DNA from: Burhinus oedicnemus
Lineage: Eukaryota > Chordata > Aves > Charadriiformes > Burhinidae
Length of the DNA stretch: 64,000 nucleotides
NCBI GenBank assembly: GCA_008921705.1
Contig: VFFE01007738.1
Span: forward strand, 400,113 to 464,112
Reading direction: 5' to 3'
In this document: in pieces, positions 25,490 to 36,439 of the stretch
Numbering within the stretch: the first letter of the stretch is position 1
Layout: each line of letters begins with the position of its first letter
Notes under the pieces: model-generated
Seen by the model: only the letters and a program-made list of their open reading frames with translations
Databases searched by the model: none
Told to the model about the DNA's origin: nothing
Translations under genes and position numbers: made by a program

Positions 25490-28400
25490 GATTGCATTTC
25501 TTCTTTTCTGTTACTTTCAATTTTAGGAAGGGGGCAAAGGGGATTAATTTTGCCTCAGAATTTTATTGTGCATTTTTCCAAAACAGATCACCCAAATGAC
25601 AGAACAAGACAATACTCTTCAGAAATACTTTTATTAATCAGAACTGGCCTAGTATTCTTCCTGGTCCAGTAATATAGTGGTCAGGGTAGAATTTAATGGA
25701 ATGTGTACAGGATCTCTCTGCATCTACAGACCCTTTTAAAAAACATGAAGTGAAGACGGAATAATTTTGCCTCTTCTCCATTGAAATTCCAGTATTGAAT
25801 TATTTATTATGGCTATTTTGGCTTCAAATTTAGCAGAGAAGAATAGACAATGTAAGCATTAAGAGCATTTATAAATGTATTATGAGCTCATCACCTGGAC
25901 ACTGGCAGGACAGAAAATAGGAGATACTCAATGTAAACCTAGTTTAATTGGATTTAACTGAAGATGATATCAGCTTATAATTCTAATACACAAGATGAAT
26001 GAAAATCAAATAAAGAATTGTAATAACTTATAAAAATGAAAAAAAAAGCCCTAATGTTGGGTCCCAATCTGATGAAAAGTAATGGGAACCATAGCAGAAA
26101 TCTGCCTTCTTACAATTAATTAAACTGTTAGGGTTATAACGGAGAAACTAAAGGAAGAGCTTCCTTTGCTTAAATTATGGTGTGTAAGCTCTGTTTTCTA
26201 CAAGGGTAATCAAATCTAAACCATAAATTCAAAGTGATAGTGCAAGTCCATAGGTCTGTCTTCTTGGAGTGAGCAGAAATAAGAGGCAGTATTTTACATT
26301 TTTCCCCTTTCTCCAAGGAGAAGAAGTCTGTGATGATAAAGGAAAAGATTTTGAAACCTTTCAGGTGGAGTGAATGACTATATTCATGTGACTAAAATGC
26401 AAGTAGTAGAGCTAAACTTAGTTCTCTTCCCTTTAGTAGAAAAAATGCGTTTAGCTCTCTCTGCAGAGGGAGAGGCAAGAAGCTGGTGTGTTGATTGTTG
26501 CCAAAGTATTCAGATGTATGGCATTATTTTTTAATGTACGGTACCAAGAGCTTTGCTTTCCTGGCCTGAAACATGAGTGGTTTACTATTAAAGCCAGTAT
26601 TACCCAAAGGGATAGTTTTGTAGAAAATTTCAACTTTAGGATAATAACATTGAAAAATGAAAACTGTCTCCTGAAAACCATGAGCCAAAATTGTAAAGTA
26701 TCGATTCAGGTGTTTCCAAGTTTTGTCAGACTGGTGCCTCCTGCTTAGTCAATGGTGGGCTAGTCAGTGTCTCCAAGAAGTGCCCTGGCTTCTCTTGCTG
26801 ACCTGTCTTATGTTTTTGCCCTGGTTGTGATCATCAGTGTAGAGCAGATGTGGAACAAAGGACATTGGAGAGGATGAAGGCATCTGTACTGAATTCCCAT
26901 ATAGCACATCTAGAGATGTTTAAATTGCTTGTTTGGCAGGAGTGGGGAATTCAAAGGGGAGGAATAGGAAAGTTTGGGACCTTAAAATAGTTCATCTGCA
27001 GTAAAAATTACCTTTTTTATAATGCACACTTATTTGACGAAACACATACACCAGTCATGAAAAAATTTTGTTGAAACGCAGATTTTCCATTAAAGTCAAT
27101 TTCAATGAAAACTTTCTCATCAAAATAGTTACTATGTGGTATTTGATTTGGCTCACAGTGAGACATGCAGCTGTTATTCACCAGACTTTTGAATTGGGTT
27201 TTATTTGAAGCATTCATTTACTTAGCTCCTGGCACACTCTTCCAAGAAGGACTTTCTGGGGATTTTGCCATTCTTGTCAAAGTAAAACTAATAATAAATA
27301 AATAAAACAGGTAGAATGAAATAGCTGAACTGAAACCAAGAGCTATCCAACCTGAAGCTGTTAGAACCTGTTTCTTTTAACAAGTTCCTTGAGGCCTGCA
27401 GAAGGGAAATGCTCTCCTCCTTTGCAGTTCTGATGTTGAAATCACTTTGCCAAAGCTTCTACTTCGGACTTGCATGGAGCAATAACAGTATTTCCTGTAT
27501 TTTCCATGCCGCATCGATGGTAGTTTAAACAGCAAAAAGCTTGGTTACTTCTCACTTCTGCATAATTGAAAAAGGCTAGGAAGAAATATAAGAAAAGAAA
27601 ATAATAATACAAATCGGTATCTATTTTCCACTGCAAATTACATTGTTAAAAAGACCTTCACTGCTGCAGAATACTGCCACAAAAAATCCCAGTCCAAAAA
27701 CTACTTTCAAGACTGTTGGGAAGAATGATTCATTTCCTATGATGGTTGAGCCACCATTTGAAAATTAATGAAACTGTAAGCTCATTTAAAAACTTAGTAT
27801 TTATTAAGAGTGATTGCAAATGTTCCTAGGGAGATAGTGATTTTGCTATCCACTCACTAAACATCAGTCATATATATGATTAAGTATGTATCAGTGGTGA
27901 AAAAAGAAACCACAGTTAGAGTTCAGAATCATGGCATTTTCTGAAATCTGAATTCCCTGTTTTCTGAATGGAGCAACTGAGATGCACACAAGCTTTGGAC
28001 TCTTAGGGAGTCAGTGAAAGAATAAAATGTGTCCAATATGCTTCCACACTACAGTTAATTAATACACTTGCTCTTGAAAATAAACAAGGAAAATTTCTTC
28101 TACATGATAGAGGAAATTCAACTCCATCTCTTGAAGCTTTGGGATTTATTCATAGATGCAGAATTTTTGTACTTTTAAATAAAACGAATAATTGCCATTT
28201 AGAAACTGGACTTTACAATCTGTCCAAAAATGCTCACTGGATAATCAGTGCGGGTCCTTAAGGGAGGACTGAACAATATAAGGGGACTGAGAAAGCATGT
28301 CTGGGAGTGATAAAAAAGCCTGGAAATTTCAAATATTTAAAGAAAAGTATATCCTGACAGCTTCATGAGAGACTTGTAGATTACACACATTTGTAGTGGG

Positions 28401-31400
28401 AAGGTGAGGCTATGAGCACAGGGCACAGGCCCAAACAGTTAGACATCTATAGGGAAAGGGATTCCTTTGGGTGAACCAATGCATTTTTATGTCCTCAACA
28501 CATCGTGGGCTTTGCATTCACAACTACTTTTTGGAAATGAGCAAGGTTATAGTTTAATCTCCCAAGTATTTCCTCATGCCTCCTTCTTCCCATCCCCGCC
28601 ACTGAAAATCAGTAGAATACACCAACTTTAAGCTTTCTGAGCAAAGCATTGTGGTACACGTTCAATGTTTTTACATTTGTATTTCATTCTCTACCCTTCA
28701 AATCCTGCTGCAGGCATCTCATACAACTGCACTTTAAAAGGTACTCTCACTGTTTATATGTTTCTGCTAATCTCTGTGTCTCTGAGACCATGGAACAGAA
28801 TGGTACAAAAATAAAAAACACTTCTTCAATCATACAATATTGTGGAGGACCAAAATAAAAACACAACACTAAATACCTATTTTACAGGATTTTGGAGTGA
28901 AAAATACCTTTAGAAGGACGTTTCCTAATGCGTATATTCAGGGAACATTATTGCCTATATTAAAACATGCATCTGGTTCATTACTGATATTTATGCACAA
29001 TATCAAATTAAATGACCATATATTTTAATTCAATGCTTTTCTGGTTTCCTCAAGATTAACTCTTTGATTCATTTTAGGCCTAAAAAATTAATAAGTGTCT
29101 AATTAAACAATTGACTAAGATTATTTGCGGGAATTAATCTCAGTAAAAGTGAACATCCCAAAGTAAGATCTTTTCTCACTGAAGATATACACCATGAAAA
29201 ATGTTACAATATATCTTTTATCATAAAATCAGATAAAAGTAAAACATGGTAATTGTTGTTTCGTATAACAAGACATAGTAGAGAAATGAGAGAATTAAGG
29301 ATATAAAAGAACTTACATTATCTTAACAACTGTTTGAATTCATGACTGGTTAACGTTAGACCCTAGGATTAAAAAAAAAATCTAATCACATGCCATCTAC
29401 ACTTTCCAGGAAAAGAGCTGCATTATATGAAATACTTAAAAGAGGGAAATGAAAGGTTTGTTGAAGGACAGGCAGGTGACTGTAAATGGAATACAACAGG
29501 ACTGTCCTTTGAGATGTTTTGAGTGTCCTGGCCAAATAGGTTTGCCATTGATCACACTCAGGCTGAAGCTGACAGTGGTTTGATTAGTCGGCTAAAGCTG
29601 ATCCATTTGCCACTGGATGTATTTATGTTTCCAAATTTTTAGTGCTTTTATTTTTGGCATTACTTTTTTTCCTTTTTGATTCAGGTGTTCTTTGCATATG
29701 ACAAATATTTTTGCAGTAACAACTCACTGTGTAACCTGAAAGGACTTCTAAAGTATTTTACCGAGTTCTTAAAATGATATTCTAGCTTAGCCAATGTTTA
29801 GACTTGCTCCAGGTCAAGTTGTGTTGGTGTTTAGAAACCATTCACAGATTTCCATGGTAGTGGTTTTCACTGCAAGGTGTAGGGATCATTTCAATCCACA
29901 CCTTATGCACTGTTACTAAGGTGGTAATTCTTTAGTAGTATACAGCAGTACTCCAGAAAGGGGACTGAAAAATGCAATAGCTACTTGAAATAGCATTGGG
30001 ACATTTAAAAACTCAGAGTGCAATTGCTTGTGCTGGAATTTGACAGGAAGTTTAACCTTGCCTTTTTACTGCATATCTAGTAACCTCAGCTGCTGTAGTT
30101 CTTTTATGGTTCACCCCAAATGTAAGAGCAACTTATCAAATGCAGCACGTCCCTGCTTTTTATGCCAGTGGCTGTTACAGCCTTGAGGTCAAGCATTTTC
30201 AAGTTAAATTTGGTCAACACTTTTCAAACGTCAGCATTTTTAAATTATTTTTCCTCTCTTCCTTCCCCATATAGTAAGAGGAAAAATGGCAGATCTACTC
30301 ACAAAGTCATAGGAGAGACCAAGTTGTATTTAGTTTTTGAGCTGCTTGTGGCTTTGTATCAATGGTTGTAAGCTTAGACATGAGTGTAAAAATAAAAATC
30401 TTGGCTACCTAATCCGTATCTGGGAAAAATATCTTGAATCTTGCTTAAAGAAATTGCTTGGAAAATATTGGAGAGATATTGGAACATAGATTAATAGAAT
30501 ATAGATGTATGTTTCAGTATTTTAACAGGACAATTAAATTCAAATAAAATTAAAAATTCTTATACTGATATCAACTTTTTTATTTACCTTATAAAGGAGA
30601 CATTAGGTCAAGTCCTGGATCATTGCAAAACAAAGGAACTCTGACAGATGTAGCTGGAAAAAAGTTGGATTGAGGGAAGGTATCTTGAGAAAGAATTTTA
30701 GGAAGTATTTTGAAACTAAGTAATGTGCTCAGGTAAGGAGGATCATGGCAAAAATTAGGAGAAGAAATCAGTAAACTGTAAGATTTTCAATGGCTTTTTC
30801 TGATTTAAAATACTATGAGTAAGTCTTTGGCTTCTTAAAAAAAATAGAAGGCCGAATGCAGTAGAGATGAGAAAGTCTGTATACAACATTGCTTTTGAAC
30901 CGTACAGCAAAGGGTGAAGATGACATGGAATGAAAATTTGTTTTGGATGGGAAAAAGAACATAAATTTGAGAATGAATATTAAGTGAGGAATTGAGCTTG
31001 AGGTATCTTAGGTATTTGACTATAAGAATGAATGTTAGGTAGATAATTGAGTCGCAAAGAGGTGCAGCTGCTTGTTCAAAGTCAATTTGCAAGTTGATTT
31101 AAAAATGTGGAAACTGCTGTTCTGTGTACGATGGAGCAGGTTTACTCCATGGTTGGTCTGGCCCATGGCCTTAACACTGGTGGGCACCTAGTTTTGCTGT
31201 TCCCTGTGCAGATTTTCTTTTGCAAGGAAATATGGTCAATAAGGAGCTAATGGTGCATTTCAGAGGGTACCCTGGTCTTGGAAATTCATGGACTCAGGAT
31301 TGCAGGACACAATCAATTATGTCCTGCTTGATGCCTTAACCAGAAGAACAGCCTTGCTGGTATTTTTCTGGAGCTTTTTACCATTTCTAGGTTAATGATA

Positions 31401-32354
31401 TCCTTAACTGTCACATGTGGAATTAAAACAGTGAAGTACTTCTGCAAATGAATTATTCCTTACTGAAAGCAACATACAGCACTCCTCAAACAAGGCAATA
31501 AAGCTCTGTTGGGATGTTGTAATTTTCTTTGATATGACATTGCTTGCTCATTCTGGAATCATTAAAAATCAGCCACCAAATCAATGAGTCTCATTAGAAA
31601 TCTGTCTTTTTGCTTAATGCTATTGATTTAATCTGTTTTAGAAATCCCTATTAACCATTAGTCAATTAAAGTCATGACAGTTGTATAGATTAGGTAAACC
31701 TGACTACTATCTCAGAGAGCTCAGAATAGATTAAGTGATTATCATGTAAGTTTCTTTTAATTAAAGACACAGTTTAGATACTTTGTGCCCTCTAAAGCTT
31801 ATACGATAGTCTTTGACCAACAGTAATTATATAAGTAATACATACATTGATATACTAAAAACTAAATAAGTGCCTGAGAGTTTAAAAAAACAGTTTGTGC
31901 AGTTGATATGGTGTATGACCTGCATCAAACTGAAAGTAAATGATTTGCTGAAGAAATTTACCTCAGAATAAGAATTCAAATAATACCAAATGTGATATTG
32001 TCCTCGTCTGAGGTAAAACAGAACCAACTTTCTGTTCAGTAACTTTACTTTTCAGCTAAGCCTCTTCTAACTAACTGAACTCTCTGAAATTAATGGCATA
32101 TTTTTAAGACTAGTCCGCTTCCAGAGTGGTAAGACCTGATCGTTTATAATCCATGCTAAGGGACGGTATGCAGACAGGCGCTTGCTTATACTTATTGCTG
32201 TAACAACCAAGGGCAGCCAACTTTGTTATTTGCCACATTGGAGGGTTGGAAGCAGAAAAGCGTAGCGGGGGTCGCACCTGCGGGGAGGAGCGGACAGGAC
32301 AGGTGACCCAAAACTGACCAACAGGGTATTCCATCCCATCTGCCTCATGCTCAG

Positions 32355-32360
32355 TATAAA
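32355..32360 (+). promoter_or_regulatory. LTR TATA box
   Basis: TATAAA within CTCAGTATAAAAG, matching the position of the TATATA in the second LTR of this window. It would have driven proviral transcription. Present activity is unknown. Confidence 0.6.
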
Positions 32361-32640
32361 AGCTGAGGGATCCAAGGGTCAGCCCTCTTTCTTCAATGGC
32401 CTGTGCCCAAGGAGGACTTTGTCCATTTGTCTGCCTTTGATCCTGATCCATGCATTCCTGAATTCGGATCTGGAATCCAGTTCCTGTCCATCACTGAGTC
32501 CAGTCTAGGACTTTCCCAGTGACTGCCGGTGACACGATTGTCTTCCTGGGAGCTTGATGCTGGTTTTGTATATGTTGTATGTATTTCATTATTTTCTTTT
32601 TTTTTATATTATTATATTTTCTTTTAATTATTACTATTTC

Positions 32641-32646
32641 ATTAAA
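32641..32646 (+). promoter_or_regulatory. LTR polyadenylation signal ATTAAA
   Basis: ATTAAA lies about 280 bases downstream of the TATA box and after a T-rich stretch, a plausible place for the R-region poly-A signal of this LTR. Confidence 0.5.
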
Positions 32647-32795
32647 GTAGTTTGGTTTCTTTTAAACTCCTAAGTCTCTTTCTCTCTCATCCTTCTTTCC
32701 CTGAAGGGAGAAGCTTTCCTTTCTCTGAAGGGGTGAGAAGTAAAAGAGAGCTTCTGTCGTTCATTTCAATGCCCAGTCCAGCCCAAACCACGACA

Positions 32796-34070
32796 CAGAT
32801 TTTCTCTGACACACAAGCCTGAGTTTTCTAAACAAATTACACTTTGAATATTCAGTACTGTTCCTTAAAAACTTGCTTATTCCTCACATTTTCATCTGTC
32901 GTTTTAGAAAAAGGGAGCTGAATATTGGTTTTGCATATATTCAAAGGTTGAAAAGAAGCCCTTTTTGAAACCATCATCCCATTCTTTTAATTCATATTTG
33001 TAGAGACTGCAAAACAGAGGAAGAAAAATGTCAGTTCTGGCTTATTTGTGTTTACCACGTAATTGTACTGAATTGTTGACGGTTCTCTGTGAAATCCAAC
33101 TGAATGAAATGCCCTGGAATAGTAGTGTTTACTTTAAATAGGTTTAATTTCATGTTTCTTGTTCACTAATAATTTGAAAAGAAGACACTTTACTTGTGTG
33201 GTAGGCTTCCTTTGCTCTAAATACTCTTTCTGTTCTTTTTGAGTGCTTTTCAAATGAGACAGTATGTGTTTCCATTGCAGAACACAGTGTACTGAGAAGC
33301 ACTGCTGGAAATTAATTAATTGAAAAAATTCTAAATAATTTTTTTAGGCTCAATCTACAAAAAGGCTTGGTTGCTGTAGTGCTCAGCACCTAAGCTGATA
33401 TTTAAATGTATTTTTAAATTCAGTCCCTAGCCAAATTAGGCTAAACAACATTCACTGTCTTCCCTCAGGAACTGTTCCAAATTACTCTCTTTTCAAGGCT
33501 TTCTTCCTTCGCATCACAATTGTTTTAAGTGTAAATATACTATACTACTATTATACTGAAATTAAAAATGCTCTTTCATTGCTGTTCCATATGCTTTTCT
33601 GAAGCGTTTGGTTTCTTCCACTTTAAAAAGCGGTATGTGACATATATTTCTGTGAGAACTGCAGTTACAGGGGTTTATGATTTCTGTAACTTGCATTAAA
33701 TTGTTGCCAATAGTGGCATCATTTTTACCATGCTCCCCCCCTCCCCATCTCTCTCACTACATATACTTATATATACGCATATATGTATATGCTTATATAT
33801 GTATGTGTATATGTCCTATTGCTAGTTTGCAGCTTTGTGGATTCTTTGGAATGAAAAAGGCCAGTGTCTGTGGAATTATTACAGTGATTGTGCAAACCTT
33901 TCCAGCATCTGTTATAACTGCTGGCCTTATTTCAGTGAATAGCTACTCTTGTGCTGTAGCCAAAACTTGCACAGGCATTTCCTGGATAAAAGAGTTTGTG
34001 CTGAGTTTTAGATGTCCATGTTCATATGTCTACATCTAAGGCAGTCATCACAGCTCCTGTCACAGAGGGT
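32796..34070. other. Unique non-coding DNA between LTR and CR1
   Basis: No recognisable gene. A frame of about 120 codons on the plus strand (33677-34039) runs through a TA/TG-rich microsatellite and is taken as chance. The simple repeat occupies 33761-33814. Confidence 0.55.
33761..33814. repeat. Degenerate TA/TG-rich microsatellite
   Basis: Interrupted ATAT, GTAT and CATAT units over about 54 bases, preceded by a C-rich then CT-rich stretch. Confidence 0.75.
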
Positions 34071-34410
34071 AATCACGGAATCACGGAATTTTCAGAGTTG
34101 GAAGGGACCTCTAGAGATCACCTAGTCCAACTCCCCTGCTGATGCAGGAATGCCTAGAGCACATTCCTCAGGACTGCATCCAGGCGGGTCTTGAAAATCT
34201 CCAGAGAAGGGGACTCCACCACCTCCCTGGGCAGCCTGTTCCAGTGCTCTGTCACCCTCACCGTAAAGAAGTTTTTTCTTGTGTTTGAATGGAACTTCCT
34301 ATGTTCCGGCTTGTGCCGTTGCCCCTCGTCCTGTCACTGGGAACCACTGAAAAGAGTCTGGCTCCATCCTCCTTCAACCTACCCTTTAGATACTTATAAG
34401 CAAGAATAAG
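34071..34410 (-). mobile_element. CR1 LINE 3' fragment
   Basis: The plus strand starts AATCACGGAATCACGGAATT, a diverged reverse complement of the CR1 tandem 3' tail. It continues through GTTGGAAGGGACCTCTAGAG, CTAGTCCAACTCCCCTGC, CCCTGGGCAGCCTGTTCC and on to the CACTGGGAACCACTGAAAAG block, all in the CR1 order. The copy is about 340 bp, truncated at its 5' end, and contains only the 3' untranslated region and sequence near it. The downstream edge fades out near 34410. Confidence 0.92.
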
Positions 34411-35317
34411 GGTAGAGTAGAAGTGGGCACTTCCGGGGATATTTTATCTCTTCTAAAGATAGATTACTGAAATAGTTTCACAAAAATGTCTTTTAGAAGT
34501 GCCTCTTCTTTTCGTTATCTATAAAGTGAGTCTATAATTAGATCAGACATAGATGGTTACATCACAGAAGTCTAAAGTTAGGTGATATGGATCCCACACT
34601 AAAATTTGGTGTCTGCAAATTTTAGATCTAATTCTAAGAAGTGTGGCACACGTTTATAAAGAACGCTTTGAAGGGGGTTGGGCCACAGATATCTCTATCA
34701 CTTCTACTTTTTGCTGGGATTACCAACAGCTTTGATTTCTCAGCCTAACTCTTGCACATACAGGGAACTTAGCAGCAGCCATGAAAAAATGAAAAGTATT
34801 TTTATGCCTATTAATTTAAGCAGTTAACTAGAAAACAAGCTTTTAAAAATAAAACCAAGATATATACTTTGCATTAAGCAAAGGACTCTGAAAATTGACA
34901 CAATGTCAGTGCCTGCATGGCTATGGAAGTCTACTTCTGATCATAAGCTTAATAAGGAGGTTAACCTTATACCCCTTTGTTGATATATAAAGTGTGGAGA
35001 ACCTCTTCTGTTAATAAGCACATCAAAGAAATAAAAAATCTCTGATCGACAGAAATACCACATGATTAAGATATCTGTTACGTGCTTCCAAAATTCAATC
35101 TCTTAGCTGGCTGCTATTCCAAGCTATCTATTTCTTTTTCCCTCCCCCATAAGTAACTAAGATAATGTCCCAGCTCTACTGAAATCTCTGTGAGTCTCAA
35201 CCAGTGAGGTTCCTATCTGACTGAAGTGGTGCAAAAGCACTAAAAGCTTCTGTCCTAATTTGAGTTCTGCTTAACAGGAAGCTCAAGAGGAGACCTGTAT
35301 TATGGGCTTTTTAGATC
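34411..35317. other. Unique non-coding DNA up to the second gap
   Basis: No recognisable open frame or repeat. Nothing specific seen. Confidence 0.55.
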
Positions 35318-35360
35318 NNNNNNNNNNNNNNNNNNNNCCCCCCCCCCCCCCCCCCCCCCC
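35318..35360. other. Assembly gap (20 N) before a run of 23 C
   Basis: Twenty N are followed by twenty-three C. This mirrors the first gap on the opposite strand: in both, assembly stopped at a long G:C homopolymer. Confidence 0.97.
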
Positions 35361-36399
35361 AACCAACCCCTGTGACTTGATCTAGAAATCGGGCATTTTG
35401 GGGCACAGAAGTTATTCCAGATAGTTATTAAGTTTCTCATAATTTGTTAACTGGCATCTAGGAAATGTGCAAAAACAGCTGAGAGTCTTTGATTTGTCTC
35501 ATTCATTAGAAAGATGAAGTACAGATCAAAGCTATATTCAACGTTTGCTTGAAGATCTAGAGATGAACATCCTTTTGATTCTGAAAGTAAAATTTCTGAA
35601 AGAAAACCACACTGTAACATTTAGGAGTCTCTTCCATTGAGCCTGTCAAGTTAGGCTTAGCAGATGGTATACCTGATTATGGAGGACTTTTCTTTTTTAA
35701 TGTACAAACAACTGCTGTTGGTTGAGGTATCAGTTGAGATGTGGGGGGTTGGTGTCCTCATGACAGATCCATAATTATGGAGATGTCGAAGAAGTTAGTG
35801 CACTGGACTTGTGTCTGACAGACATGGGATCCAAGCATTCCGTTGCTGGAGAGTTACTGAGAGGCCTTGGAAACACTTAAGTCTTGGACTTCAGTGCTGT
35901 AATAGCAATTCTGAGAAATTTTAGATATTAGTTAAGTAGAACGTAAGGTCACAAGTTAGGTGTTTTACATTCAATGAGTCTTTGGGTGACACATAAAACA
36001 GGTACAGGCCCACTTCTCTTTCTTCCAGATGAGACCCTAAATATGGAGCTATTAAATCATATTCTCTCATTCCAGGTTGCTTAAAACTGAATTCCCCTCG
36101 CCCCTAGCCGACAATAGGAAAATCACTATAGGAAGGTGAAAAGTGCACCCATGCAGCATAACCTAAAGCCCCATGATCCTGGTGTTCTCCTGGAGCCCAG
36201 CCTGGCTCAGGATGGAGACTGCACTGCTACCACTCCAGTCAGGCTGGATGTCCCATGAGTTCTGAGGACACATGAAGGCAGAAATTTGAAAATTTGAGAC
36301 TTTTTTACTGGTGGAAAACCCTACGTACAAGCAACTGTCCTGAGGATTACTTTTATGGATTTTAGGCACCTCATCCTTTGTTTGCTCTGAGTGCTTCAG

Positions 36400-36439
36400 C
36401 TTCAGGATAGAACAGTTTGCTTCAGGACATAACAGTACT
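36400..36439. repeat. 20-bp imperfect tandem duplication
   Basis: Two adjacent 20-base units start CTTCAGGA and share an AACAGT core, matching at 15 of 20 positions. Confidence 0.65.

Larger units (their letters stand above)
21036..32223. other. Unique non-coding DNA
   Basis: About 11 kb with no open frame over about 91 codons and no recognised transposable element. Simple repeats are TTTTG units at 21853-21880, a C-rich stretch at 23296-23312 and T runs at 25470-25489. The block near 28860-29260 is AT-rich and free of repeats and may be conserved non-coding DNA. Bases 32110-32223 lie just upstream of an LTR and may belong to the same retroviral insertion, but I cannot assign them. Confidence 0.55.
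32224..32795 (+). mobile_element. Solo LTR of an avian endogenous retrovirus
   Basis: The segment has LTR architecture in the plus orientation. A TGACCCAAAACTGACC-type block is followed by CTCAGTATAAAAG, which holds a TATA box at 32355-32360. An ATTAAA polyadenylation signal is at 32641-32646. The right edge is AAACCACGACA, ending in the CA expected of an LTR. The same order of blocks is found in the minus-strand LTR at 63215-63624, which supports the call. No primer-binding site follows the right edge and no gag, pol or env can be recognised, so it is probably a solo LTR. The left edge is uncertain: I placed it at TGTTAT, which pairs imperfectly with the terminal ACGACA, and I found no target duplication. 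Confidence 0.65.

Noticed and set aside
32110..32451. 113-codon minus-strand frame
   Set aside because: It runs antisense across the start of a plus-strand LTR, so it is a by-product of LTR sequence.
33677..34039. 120-codon plus-strand frame
   Set aside because: Part of it is a TA/TG microsatellite, which inflates frame length; no domain is recognisable.
34191..34409. 72-codon plus-strand frame
   Set aside because: It is the antisense strand of a CR1 fragment.
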